Part shown: positions 7,958 through 16,663 of the stretch, piece after piece
Layout of the letters: each line of letters opens with the position of its first letter
Numbering within the stretch: the first letter of the stretch is position 1
NCBI GenBank assembly: GCA_965248685.1
Contig: CBDFKC010000003.1
Location: 620,001 to 684,000, forward strand
Source of the DNA: VYFG01 sp965248685
GTDB taxonomy: Bacteria; Pseudomonadota; Gammaproteobacteria; Arenicellales; Poriferihabitantaceae
Reading direction: 5' to 3'
DNA length: 64,000 nucleotides
Made by a program: the position numbers and the translations under genes
The notes under the pieces: model-generated
The model's input: only the letters and a program-made list of their open reading frames with translations
Told to the model about the DNA's origin: nothing
The model's database searches: none

Positions 7958-8979
7958 GGATGAAGGCCGTTAAACCCGAGTCCGAGATCTTCTTCCAGTC
8001 CATGCATCAGGTTAAACGATTGGACGGCCTGTCCAGCGGCACCTTTCATCAAGTTATCAATCGCGCTGATGACCACCAAGCGATTGCTGTGGGGGTCGAT
8101 TTCGAATCCAATGTCGCAGTAATTGGTGCCACTAAGCAACTTGGGTTCGGGATATCTGTAGATACCACTACGTTCTTTGACGATTCGAATAAATCGCTCA
8201 CTGGAGTAGGCGGCGCGATATAGTTTCCAAACTGCTTTTTCATCCAGGGACGAACTCAGGAAGACATGAGAGGTCGCCAGTATTCCCCGTACCATCTCGA
8301 TAGAAGTCGCAGAAAAAGATATTCGGGCCTGTTGTCCGAGCACCATTTCCATTTCAGCCACGTGACGATGTCCGGTGGGTTTATAGGAACGCACCGAGCC
8401 GCTGCGCTCGGGATGGTGGCTAGCGTCGCTGGCGCTGTTGCCGCCTTCGCTTGATCCCGCTTTGACCTCTACCACGGTGTGATCAACCAGTCCCTGCTGG
8501 TACAGTGGCAGCAGTGCCAGGATGCTGACCGTGGCATTGCAGCCGGCCCCGGTGACATAGTCGGCAGTGCGTATTTTTTCGCGATTGATTTCGGGCAATC
8601 CATAAACAAAATCTGATAACCGTTCCGGGCAGGTATGGGCATGTCCATACCATTTTTCAAACGCTTCAGCGCTGTCGAGCCGGAAGTCCCCGCTCAGGTC
8701 GATAAGTCTGGGCGCAAGAGACTGAAAATGGGGCAGCTTACTCATGCTGTGGCCATGGGGAAGGCACAAAAACAGCAGATCGCAGGGTTCGAGTTCCGCG
8801 ATTGCACAAAATTTTAAATTTGTTGCTCCGCGTAAATTGGGATGCAGGCGCGATACCGGTTTACCGGAAAATCGTTCAGACGTTACCTGGTGCACCGTCA
8901 CTTTTGGATGGCCGAGCAATAACCGAACCAGCTCACCGCCGCCGTAACCACTACCACCAACGATGGATATCTTAATCAC
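7954..8979 (-). CDS. lysY: LysW-aminoadipyl/glutamyl-phosphate reductase (ArgC/LysY family)
   Basis: A 341-residue NADPH-dependent reductase that converts the carrier-bound acyl phosphate to the semialdehyde. It has the N-terminal Rossmann motif VGGSGYGGGELVRLLLGHP and the catalytic Cys in VTGAGCNATVS, followed by VEVKAGSSEGG and RHVAEME typical of ArgC/LysY. The stop codon TAG is part of the CTAG end of the inserted element, so transcription/translation coupling to the next gene is interrupted by 267 bp. The gap to lysX is 17 bp. It is named LysY rather than ArgC from the operon context. Confidence 0.9.
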   Translation of the reverse strand: MIKISIVGGSGYGGGELVRLLLGHPKVTVHQVTSERFSGKPVSRLHPNLRGATNLKFCAIAELEPCDLLFLCLPHGHSMSKLPHFQSLAPRLIDLSGDFRLDSAEAFEKWYGHAHTCPERLSDFVYGLPEINREKIRTADYVTGAGCNATVSILALLPLYQQGLVDHTVVEVKAGSSEGGNSASDASHHPERSGSVRSYKPTGHRHVAEMEMVLGQQARISFSATSIEMVRGILATSHVFLSSSLDEKAVWKLYRAAYSSERFIRIVKERSGIYRYPEPKLLSGTNYCDIGFEIDPHSNRLVVISAIDNLMKGAAGQAVQSFNLMHGLEEDLGLGFNGLHP

Positions 8980-8996
8980 TTAGCTTGTAACCCGGG

Positions 8997-9851
8997 TCAC
9001 GCTCGGGCTCGGGCCTGGGCCACAACGTAGTCGATAACCTTGTCTGGAATATTTACCCCGGTGGTATCGATGCTATTGCGAAATTCCATGGTGTAGTTAA
9101 CTTCGTTAACCAATAACCCCTGATCTGACTCGAATAGGTCGATCGCCAGTACCCCGCCACCAACGGCAGTAGCAGCTGCCAGGCAAATGTCGGCAAGTTC
9201 AGGTGTGACGGGGCAGTTGCTGGCGATAGCCCCTCTGGCAGTGTTGGTAATCCAGTGCTCCGAGCTTCGATAAATCGCCGCAATGCACTCGTCCCCAACC
9301 ACAAAAGCGCGTATATCCCGACCTTTCTTGGCGATGTATTTTTGAATAAAAAATATGGAATGATGATAGCTACCCAATACCGTCTTGTGCTCAAGCACGG
9401 TCTCCGCGGCGTCACGATCATTGATTTTCGACAATAAGCGACCCCAGGATCCAACCGCTGGCTTCAACACTACCGGGTAACCAATATCCTCAATTGCCTG
9501 CAAAGCAGATCCCTCGGTGAAAGCAATTCGCAAATCAGGCTGGGCAACTGCATGATCTTGCAGTGCTACAGCGGTTAGAATTTTATCACCACAGGTCAAT
9601 GACACCTGGTAGCTGTTTACGCAGGGTACCCCCTGACTCTGGTACAAACGCAATGCGTGCAGTGCGCGTGAATGATTGATGCTACGCTCTACAATAACGT
9701 CCACCTGGGGGGGCGTGTTCAAATCGAATTGGAGTTCACGATCATCCAGCATCACCATTTCAAGGTTGCTGCGTTTACTGAATTCGCTCAACAGCAGCTT
9801 CTCTTCCTTGCGAACCAGGGAATGGAGAAAACCGACCTTAATCGTAGTCAT
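8997..9851 (-). CDS. lysX: LysW-amino acid ligase, ATP-grasp (LysX/ArgX)
   Basis: A 284-residue RimK-type ATP-grasp ligase that joins the alpha-amino group of 2-aminoadipate (LysX) or glutamate (ArgX) to the gamma-carboxyl of the LysW C-terminal glutamate. Visible features are CGDKILTAVAL, the ATP-binding PVVLKPAVGSWGRLL, the central FIQKYI..GRDIRAFVVG and the catalytic/Mg site VNEVNYTMEFRNS, all matching the LysX group. This chemistry needs a free C-terminal carboxylate on the carrier side chain, which the encoded LysW (C-terminal Gln) lacks as translated. Downstream of lysW by 33 bp. Substrate class (aminoadipate, glutamate or other) is undetermined. Confidence 0.92.
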   Translation of the reverse strand: MTTIKVGFLHSLVRKEEKLLLSEFSKRSNLEMVMLDDRELQFDLNTPPQVDVIVERSINHSRALHALRLYQSQGVPCVNSYQVSLTCGDKILTAVALQDHAVAQPDLRIAFTEGSALQAIEDIGYPVVLKPAVGSWGRLLSKINDRDAAETVLEHKTVLGSYHHSIFFIQKYIAKKGRDIRAFVVGDECIAAIYRSSEHWITNTARGAIASNCPVTPELADICLAAATAVGGGVLAIDLFESDQGLLVNEVNYTMEFRNSIDTTGVNIPDKVIDYVVAQARARA

Positions 9852-9884
9852 AAATTTATCTGGAGCCTAACTGTCCGAAGGCGC

Positions 9885-10049
9885 TTATTGACCCCAATCT
9901 TCCTCAGTTTCGGGTGCTTCTTCCACCTTAAGGGGGTCGAGACTGGTTACCTCCAACTCGCTTCCACAATCATCGCACTCCATTAGTTCTCCCTTGACCA
10001 GATCGTCGGACAAGGATAATTCGGCTCCACAGACAGGACATTCGGACAT
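9885..10049 (-). CDS. lysW: LysW amino-group carrier protein with C-terminal Gln (EDWGQ)
   Basis: A 54-residue acidic carrier protein, first gene of the operon. Four zinc-ligand cysteines lie at C4, C7 (CPVC) and C25, C28 (CDDC), followed by ELEVTSLDPL and an acidic tail. The length and layout match Thermus LysW. In known LysW proteins the tail is EDWGE and the last Glu side chain carries the growing amino acid; here the final codon is CAA, so the protein ends EDWGQ. This would need deamidation before loading by LysX, and a glutaminase-fold gene sits in the same operon. One base (CAA versus GAA) makes the difference, so read-level confirmation is important. Confidence 0.93.
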   Translation of the reverse strand: MSECPVCGAELSLSDDLVKGELMECDDCGSELEVTSLDPLKVEEAPETEEDWGQ

Positions 10050-10264
10050 GATTCACAGTTCGATGGTAAATTGGAATGCGGAATGTACCGCCCGAAGCAG
10101 CCAGTGACAAGGGTGATAATCGGTACAACCGGTGTTTAATTGGTCGAGGAAAATTGGACCAGCAGGTTATTTTTTGCGAGAAGGTTGCGGCCGGCGGACA
10201 AAAACTAATAAACTTGAATCATAATCTAAGCTTATTGTTTTTAAAATTTCCCCTTATAGAATTA

Positions 10265-11866
10265 ATGAACCCGTCTCTCGACCTTTCGACCTATGGTATT
10301 ACCGCTGCGGCGGAAATTGTATATAACCCTAGCTATCAAACCCTCTTTGAGGAAGAAACCCAACCAAATTTAACAGGCTATGAGGTTGGTACGATAACGT
10401 CTAGCGGTGCAGTGGCGGTGGATACCGGAATTTTCACAGGGCGCTCTCCCAAAGACAAATATATCGTCAAGGATGATAGTACCCGGGATAATTTCTGGTG
10501 GTCCGACCAGGGAAAAAATGATAACAAGCCACTATCCGGGGAAAATTGGCGAAAACTTAAGCAATGCGTTGTCAATCAGCTGTCGAACAATCGACTGTTC
10601 GTGGTCGACGCATTTTGTGGGGCGAACCCCGATACCCGGTTAAGTGTCCGGTTTATCGTTGAAGTGGCCTGGCAGGCGCACTTTGTAAAGAACATGTTTA
10701 TTCGGCCCACAGAACAGGAAATGACTGCATTTGAGCCGGATTTTACGGTGCTTAACGGATCAAAAACCGCCAATCAGAATTGGCAGGAGATGGGTCTTAA
10801 TTCGGAAAATTTTGTGGCCTTCAACCTGACCGAGAAAATGCAGTTGATCGGTGGTAGTTGGTATGGCGGTGAAATGAAAAAGGGGATGTTCTCCATGATG
10901 AACTACCTATTGCCGCTGCGGGGCATGGCGTCCATGCATTGCTCGGCCAACGTTGGTAAAGACGGAGATACCGCAATATTTTTTGGCCTTTCCGGGACTG
11001 GAAAAACCACATTGTCGACAGACCCCAAGCGCGAGCTTATTGGTGATGACGAACATGGTTGGGATGACGACGGGATATTTAATTTTGAAGGCGGTTGCTA
11101 CGCCAAGACCATTAGACTAAGCGAACAAGCTGAGCCCGACATCTACCGTGCGATTCGCCGGGATGCGCTATTGGAGAACGTTGTTGTCCGTGATGACGCG
11201 ACGGTTGATTATGATGACGGCAGTAAGACTGAAAATGCCAGGGTGTCCTATCCAATTTACCATATCAACAATATTGTCAAACCGATATCTAAGGCGAGTC
11301 ATGCCCGCAAGGTGATTTTTCTGTCAGCCGATGCATTTGGGGTTCTACCACCGGTATCTGTACTCACTCCGGAGCAAACCAAATATCACTTCCTGTCTGG
11401 TTTCACCGCAAAACTCGCCGGTACAGAACGAGGAATTAACCAGCCAACACCGACCTTCTCAGCCTGTTTCGGTGCTGCATTTTTAAGTCTCCACCCAACC
11501 CGATACGCCGAAGTGCTGGTCAAACGGATGGAAGCGGCAGGCGCCCAGGCCTATTTGGTTAATACCGGCTGGAATGGCACTGGTAGACGTATTTCTATCA
11601 AGGATACCCGGGGCATAATCGACGCCATTCTGGACGGCTCCATCGATCATTGCGAGACAGTGACCATTCCCTATTTCAATCTGGCCGTTCCCCTGAGCCT
11701 GCCCGGGGTTGATAGCGGAATTTTGGACCCAAGGGATACCTACGCAAATCCGGAGGAGTGGGATAGTAAGGCGGAGCAACTTGCCCGGTTATTTGTCGAA
11801 AACTTCCATCAATACGAAGACAATCCCGAAGGTAAAGCCCTGGCCAAAGCCGGGCCTGTTGTTTAG
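10265..11866 (+). CDS. pckA: phosphoenolpyruvate carboxykinase (ATP)
   Basis: This enzyme catalyses the ATP-dependent decarboxylation of oxaloacetate to PEP at the start of gluconeogenesis. The 533-residue protein from the ATG at 10265 aligns end to end with E. coli PckA (about 540 aa). Key sites are TGRSPKDKY, NMFIRP, the kinase P-loop GLSGTGKTTLS, the metal-binding GDDEHGWDDDG and FSACFGAAFL. A longer frame begins at 10076 but its first 63 residues have no family counterpart and cover the promoter region shared with divergent lysW, so I reject that start. The AT-rich leader 10205-10264 probably holds the promoter. Confidence 0.96.
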   Translation: MNPSLDLSTYGITAAAEIVYNPSYQTLFEEETQPNLTGYEVGTITSSGAVAVDTGIFTGRSPKDKYIVKDDSTRDNFWWSDQGKNDNKPLSGENWRKLKQCVVNQLSNNRLFVVDAFCGANPDTRLSVRFIVEVAWQAHFVKNMFIRPTEQEMTAFEPDFTVLNGSKTANQNWQEMGLNSENFVAFNLTEKMQLIGGSWYGGEMKKGMFSMMNYLLPLRGMASMHCSANVGKDGDTAIFFGLSGTGKTTLSTDPKRELIGDDEHGWDDDGIFNFEGGCYAKTIRLSEQAEPDIYRAIRRDALLENVVVRDDATVDYDDGSKTENARVSYPIYHINNIVKPISKASHARKVIFLSADAFGVLPPVSVLTPEQTKYHFLSGFTAKLAGTERGINQPTPTFSACFGAAFLSLHPTRYAEVLVKRMEAAGAQAYLVNTGWNGTGRRISIKDTRGIIDAILDGSIDHCETVTIPYFNLAVPLSLPGVDSGILDPRDTYANPEEWDSKAEQLARLFVENFHQYEDNPEGKALAKAGPVV

Positions 11867-11885
11867 CCCTTTCGCCATATACTGG

Positions 11886-11903
11886 ATTCTGCTGGCGCAG
11901 AAT
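11886..11903. repeat. short REP-like palindrome between convergent genes
   Basis: ATTCTG and CAGAAT form a 6-bp stem around a 6-base loop, in a context (tGGATTCTG..CAGAATGACG) resembling short extragenic palindromes common in proteobacteria. It lies between the convergent pckA and subtilase genes. No T-run follows, so an intrinsic terminator is not supported. Confidence 0.4.
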
Positions 11904-11971
11904 GACGAGGTAAACGAATATGACCGGCGTGGACTGGTAACAAGCGGAACCCCACCTAAGACTCGGGATAA

Positions 11972-14023
11972 CTAGAATCGGCGCTTCCAGCCTACATAAA
12001 AAGTGTTGTCTTGATCAAGGTCCGGCTCACTTACCGGGTTCTTGGTATACGAATAGTGAGCAAATACATCGCTCTTCGGATTGATGCGGTAGCCATAATA
12101 GGCCTCTACGATCTTCTCCTGATCACCGTCTTCAAAGGATAGTGACGATCGCTCAAATCGAATGGCACCGGTATTTCGGTCCTGAGATGTTGGCAGGGTC
12201 AATCTGGCACTTCCCGAAGTAGCCTGCATTGGACTTGAATAGGATAAACCGAAGTTGCCCCGAGGGGAAAATGCGCGATTAACCATGAGGCCAACACCAT
12301 AACCCTCGGTTCGAATATCGGAAAATTGGTCGAGCAGACTCTGATCGGCTTCGTCAACCTTGCTCATGCCCTGAAAATAGCCGCCAATCAACGACACTCT
12401 GGGGGTTAAGTCCCAGGAGCCATTAAAGCCGATGTAATAGGTGTTGGTATTATCCGTACTGAATGCACCATCGGAGGCGCCGCCCAGTAAATTGCCTTGT
12501 TCCAGCAAGGCCCCAATCTGAAAACCCAGCTGTACTTTGTCCTTTTCAACCCGATTTTCATACAGTACGCTATTACTCTGAATTCCGTTTATTTCCTGAT
12601 CGTCAATTACCGATAGTCCGAGCCGGTGGCTTTTCTGATCGCCGTTCCAGCCGAACTTGAAGGTCGAGCCCTGGGAAGAATATCCCAGTACAGGAGTTGT
12701 GAAGACCTGGTTATACAGAAACTGACCACTGGGACGTTTGGACGATGCTTTATTAGCAAATGAAAGTGCGCCAAATTCCCCAGACAAGTCCGCATTCAGC
12801 CCCATGGCATAGTCCTGGGCTCCGGTATCAGTGTAGTGGCGAAAACTGATCTGGCGAGTTTCATCTGGCTCAAAACTAAATTCCGGCCGGTTTGACGAAT
12901 AGGGGTCTTGTACCAATGCAAAGGTCTGGCTGAATTCTCCGGTGCTCATGGGAGTTACTGTTATAGGATTTTGCCTGGCACTGAACAATCCAAAAACAGG
13001 GGTGTTGCTTTTGGTGGTGGTCCGGGCCGACAGGTCTACGTTAAAACCACGGCCAAACTTGTCGACAAAAATTGTCTTTTTTAAATCCTCTTTCTTGTTA
13101 TAGGTGGAATAGAAAACCGCGCCACCTATGGCCAATGCCCCCAATGCCAGACCACTGCCGCCACCTCCACCTCCACCGCCACTACTGGTAGTGCTGGTTG
13201 AGTCTGCTGCCGGAATGGTCCCCTGTCCCACCGCTGTCATCGCAGCGGACAGATTAACCAAGCCATTGCCATAAACCCCATCAATGCCAGGGTCCCCGAG
13301 GTCAGTGGCGCTCTGGAACAATACCTGCACAACCTGTTCCGAGGACATAAACGGAAACGCCTCGGCCACGGTGGCGGCTACAGCAGCGATTCTTGCGGTA
13401 GACATTGACGTACCAATCCAGCCATTTATCGGCGCTACAACCTCAGCGGTAAGGTAAAACTCCTGAAAGCTACCTGCCAGATTGCTACTGGGCCATATGG
13501 TGTTTCCCACTACACCGCCGGCAATAACACCTCTGCCCCCCAATGCCGGGACCTTGGCTGCGTCTCCGCTGGGATTGGCCGCGCCAGTATTCCCAGCCTG
13601 AATCACCAAAACTTTGCCGGCGTTGGTTACCGCCTGGAGTGACGCCAGACTGGCTTCATTAATACTACCAATGGAATGGGATACTGCAAGAACCCCAGGT
13701 TGAGCCGCAACAAAATTAAACGCAGCGTCCAGCACCCCAGGGTTGGTTTCAAAATTACTGCCATAAACCTTAATCGGTAAAAACTGGATACTTGGAACAG
13801 TTTGTCGCCCTGACGCGGCGCTCGAGGTGCCGTGAAACGCAGGCTGATCGTCTGTTGCATTGTCATTGTTGCCAAAAAAGTTAAATCCTGGCCCGGATAA
13901 ACCGCCGGAAAGCGCCCCGGGATCGATACCGGTGTCAACACCTGCTACTACGGCAGCGTGACTGGGGTTAATGGAGCTGGCAAATAATAAAGCGGATACA
14001 GCAATAGAAAGAAGATTTCTCAT
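11972..14023 (-). CDS. mini-subtilase (S8 peptidase) with C-terminal outer-membrane barrel, autotransporter-like
   Basis: A 683-residue exported protein. Residues 1-23 form a signal peptide ending SHA. The compact S8 domain keeps the catalytic triad: D30 (AGVDTGID), H64 (FHGTSSA), S206 (GTSMSTA) and the oxyanion N145 (QAGNTG). After about residue 270 come a Ser/Thr stretch, eight glycines and a hydrophobic helix with KK (LALGALAIGGAVFYSTYNKK). The remaining ~370 residues look like amphipathic beta-strands ending in Phe (GWKRRF), as in outer-membrane barrels. I infer a cell-surface or self-released protease. Odd points: the passenger is unusually short and the usual Pro after GTSMA is replaced. 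Confidence 0.75.
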   Translation of the reverse strand: MRNLLSIAVSALLFASSINPSHAAVVAGVDTGIDPGALSGGLSGPGFNFFGNNDNATDDQPAFHGTSSAASGRQTVPSIQFLPIKVYGSNFETNPGVLDAAFNFVAAQPGVLAVSHSIGSINEASLASLQAVTNAGKVLVIQAGNTGAANPSGDAAKVPALGGRGVIAGGVVGNTIWPSSNLAGSFQEFYLTAEVVAPINGWIGTSMSTARIAAVAATVAEAFPFMSSEQVVQVLFQSATDLGDPGIDGVYGNGLVNLSAAMTAVGQGTIPAADSTSTTSSGGGGGGGGSGLALGALAIGGAVFYSTYNKKEDLKKTIFVDKFGRGFNVDLSARTTTKSNTPVFGLFSARQNPITVTPMSTGEFSQTFALVQDPYSSNRPEFSFEPDETRQISFRHYTDTGAQDYAMGLNADLSGEFGALSFANKASSKRPSGQFLYNQVFTTPVLGYSSQGSTFKFGWNGDQKSHRLGLSVIDDQEINGIQSNSVLYENRVEKDKVQLGFQIGALLEQGNLLGGASDGAFSTDNTNTYYIGFNGSWDLTPRVSLIGGYFQGMSKVDEADQSLLDQFSDIRTEGYGVGLMVNRAFSPRGNFGLSYSSPMQATSGSARLTLPTSQDRNTGAIRFERSSLSFEDGDQEKIVEAYYGYRINPKSDVFAHYSYTKNPVSEPDLDQDNTFYVGWKRRF

Positions 14024-14188
14024 TACGCAGGGGTCCTTAACAAAATTGGCAATACGTGAGGTTAGGTAAGTTTACCCGTTTCGCCGTACATATCAATGCT
14101 GTTGGGAGGTGAATAATGCCCGGCTGCGGTACATATCAACTTTTTGTCCGATCAGATAAAATCCGCCACCATCGAATTCACTACACTA

Positions 14189-14214
14189 GTCCCGACCATA
14201 ATCAGCGTCGGGAC
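14189..14214. promoter_or_regulatory. 8-bp inverted repeat upstream of polysaccharide locus 1
   Basis: GTCCCGAC (14189-14196) is complementary to GTCGGGAC (14207-14214), with a 10-base spacer. It lies in the 232-bp divergent region between the subtilase gene and the first glycan gene, directly next to a CACTACACTAG motif (14179-14189) shared with the 271-bp element ends. It could be an operator or transcript hairpin in the leader; there is no T-run. Nothing else recognisable is in this spacer. Confidence 0.4.
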
Positions 14215-14255
14215 CATCAATAAACCCTACACCGCTCCAGAATTTCAGTACTGCA

Positions 14256-16658
14256 ATGGCAGACCTCATTACCCTTAATCAGTTAGTCAGGCAAAACGGC
14301 GATATATATGTTCCAGCCGGAGGGACCGATAGCGAGTTTGCCTATTCTGATGGGGCGGAAAGTGAGCAATATCTCTATCAGGTATTGAGCCAGGCCAGGG
14401 ATTTGAGTTCACGATCCAGTGAATTACAGAGAAAAATAATCGACTGGCCGAGCGAGTATCACCTTACCGGCAATCGGTCCAATCTGTTGCGGCCGTTCAA
14501 TCTGGATTCCGTGTCCAGGGTACTGGAATTGGGTTCGGGGTGTGGCGCAATTACGCGCTATCTCGGTGAGCAGGGTAAGCAGGTCGACGCAGTTGAAGGG
14601 AGCAAGATCAGGGCGGGCCTCGGCAAATTACGCTGTCGCGAGCTCGAAAATGTCCGGGTAATCAATGCCAATTACAATGAGTTGGAAATTCCGGAGAACC
14701 ACTACGATCTGATTTTATTCGTCGGCGTGATTGAATACGCGCGTAAATTTTCCCCCGATGCGGCGAACGACTGGGAAGCGGCGCGAACTATTCTCCAACA
14801 TGCCAGGACCTGTTTGAAGCCCAATGGGGTAATCCTGGTGGCCATTGAAAATCGGCTTGGTCTGAAATATATGTTGGGGGCCCACGAAGACCATTATGCC
14901 AAACGATATATTGGGATAAATGGATATCGCAATTCCGCTGGAATCGCCACTTACAGCAGGCTGGAATGGGAACAACTGATCGGTCAGGCCGGGTTTGCCC
15001 AGAAGGCGTTTAGCTTTCCATTTCCGGACTACAAGGTTCCGAGCGTAGTGCTATCAGATCACTACTTGAGCGATAACCCTTTCGCGTTCAATCACCTCGA
15101 GGGGTTAATTTCCCGGGATTATTTTGCGCCGCAAAAACGCTCTTCAATAGAAACTATATGTTGGCACGCGGCAAGTCACGGTGGATTTATTCGCGACATC
15201 GCTAACTCGTTCTGTATATTGCTGGGAAATCAGGATGCTTCCATCGAGCGCATTCAAGGATTTGATTTCTGTCATGGGCCCGGCGGCGCTCGCGACAATC
15301 GATTTGCAGTTACCACTCATAAACCGGTGGACCAGGATGTCGTTATAAAAACCCCGGAATTTGCCCAGGGCACTGAAGGTGACCAAGGTGTCAGACAGCA
15401 GCTGGAGCCCCAGAAATTTCTGAGAGGAACTTTATTATCTGCCCAATGGTTGCGCACGTTACTTACTTACGTTGGAAGGCAGGAATTCGAAACTGAGTTA
15501 CGCGAGTATTACAATTACCTGGTTGATATGGAGCACAGAGGGGCCCTTAGTATTGACCTGCTACCAATAAATATAATTGTTGACCAGCAAGGCGAATGGG
15601 AGATATTTGATCAGGAATGGGAAGTGGAATGGCCGCTAACCAAAGAGTATATATTTTTTAGGGCTCTGTTTACCTTCGTCGTAGGTAACTGGGAGCACCT
15701 CAAGGACTACCTCGGATGGCTGGAGCTGCAGACCGTCCGGGATTTTATTGAATACGGATTTAACGTCAATATGATTCACTTCAGTGAGCATATGGATCAA
15801 TGTATTGCTCTGGAAGATCGATTTCAAAAAGTTATCGCACGGGATCGTGATAGTCAGGATGTAACTGAATTATTGACGACAGTATTCGATTTTAGCGAAC
15901 GTGGTGACGTAATTAATAGTCGGCTGTACTGGACCCATGCTGATAATGGATTCAACGAGAGCAACAATGTCAAAATCGAAATCAGCCCCGATCCTGCCGT
16001 GCAGTCTATTCGATTCAATTTGCCACCGGGAGAACAGGTGAGTCGAATCCGCTTTGATCCCATGGATATTCAAAAGTCCGAAGACGAAGGTTTCTATCAG
16101 GTATGTTCGCTTCAGTTGATTCAGAATGACGGAGACGCGGATGTGGTCAAATGGCGGCTGAGTGACCCGCAGGCAATTGCTGAAGCCTGTGTAGCGACCA
16201 GCGCAGTATTCTGCGTAGATGGCGATAATTCGAGCTGGATAGCCGTGACCGACTTTCCCAAAATGGAATTTAAATTGCCGGCGGAAATCCAGATTGATTT
16301 TAATCAGCCGTGTTTGGTCGACGTCGAATTGCGGATTATTCGAACAATGGAATATGCGCTGGCCTATAATCGCTATCTGGTTGCGACAGAACAAGCGGAA
16401 AAATCAGGGAAAAGGGCCCAGAAAAATCTCCACTCCATGAAAATGATAAATCAATACATGGTTTCGAAAATTGCGAGTCTGGAGCAAAACCTGGAGAAAA
16501 CTAACCATGATTATTCGAATACAAAGAACCGATTGGAAAAAGATCTGGCAATCACCCGCAGTGAAATTGAAACCATTAAGGCGGGCAAACCATTTCGCGT
16601 TGCCGCGAAAGTTATTGGTTTGATTAACATTCTCAAACCAACCAAAAGCTCTGACTAA
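14256..16658 (+). CDS. large class I SAM methyltransferase with C-terminal coiled coil
   Basis: An 800-residue protein opening polysaccharide locus 1. A Rossmann methyltransferase domain is visible around residues 85-215 (SRVLELGSGCGAITRYLGEQ as motif I, VDAVEGS as motif II, YDLILFVGVIEYA). A middle region of ~400 residues (with IDLLPINIIVDQQG and IFDQEWEVEW, reminiscent of kinase-like loops) follows, and the last ~100 residues are a predicted coiled coil. This architecture recalls O-antigen-modifying or chain-terminating enzymes such as WbdD (methyltransferase, kinase-like part, coiled coil), which pair with Wzm/Wzt exporters whose Wzt has a glycan-binding tail. That parallel is my inference; the kinase-like part is not clearly proven. 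Confidence 0.65.
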   Translation: MADLITLNQLVRQNGDIYVPAGGTDSEFAYSDGAESEQYLYQVLSQARDLSSRSSELQRKIIDWPSEYHLTGNRSNLLRPFNLDSVSRVLELGSGCGAITRYLGEQGKQVDAVEGSKIRAGLGKLRCRELENVRVINANYNELEIPENHYDLILFVGVIEYARKFSPDAANDWEAARTILQHARTCLKPNGVILVAIENRLGLKYMLGAHEDHYAKRYIGINGYRNSAGIATYSRLEWEQLIGQAGFAQKAFSFPFPDYKVPSVVLSDHYLSDNPFAFNHLEGLISRDYFAPQKRSSIETICWHAASHGGFIRDIANSFCILLGNQDASIERIQGFDFCHGPGGARDNRFAVTTHKPVDQDVVIKTPEFAQGTEGDQGVRQQLEPQKFLRGTLLSAQWLRTLLTYVGRQEFETELREYYNYLVDMEHRGALSIDLLPINIIVDQQGEWEIFDQEWEVEWPLTKEYIFFRALFTFVVGNWEHLKDYLGWLELQTVRDFIEYGFNVNMIHFSEHMDQCIALEDRFQKVIARDRDSQDVTELLTTVFDFSERGDVINSRLYWTHADNGFNESNNVKIEISPDPAVQSIRFNLPPGEQVSRIRFDPMDIQKSEDEGFYQVCSLQLIQNDGDADVVKWRLSDPQAIAEACVATSAVFCVDGDNSSWIAVTDFPKMEFKLPAEIQIDFNQPCLVDVELRIIRTMEYALAYNRYLVATEQAEKSGKRAQKNLHSMKMINQYMVSKIASLEQNLEKTNHDYSNTKNRLEKDLAITRSEIETIKAGKPFRVAAKVIGLINILKPTKSSD

Positions 16659-16663
16659 AAGAT

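Noticed and set aside
10076..10264. 63-residue N-terminal extension of pckA
   Set aside because: It has no counterpart in PckA proteins and covers the AT-rich divergent promoter region; the ATG at 10265 fits the family length.
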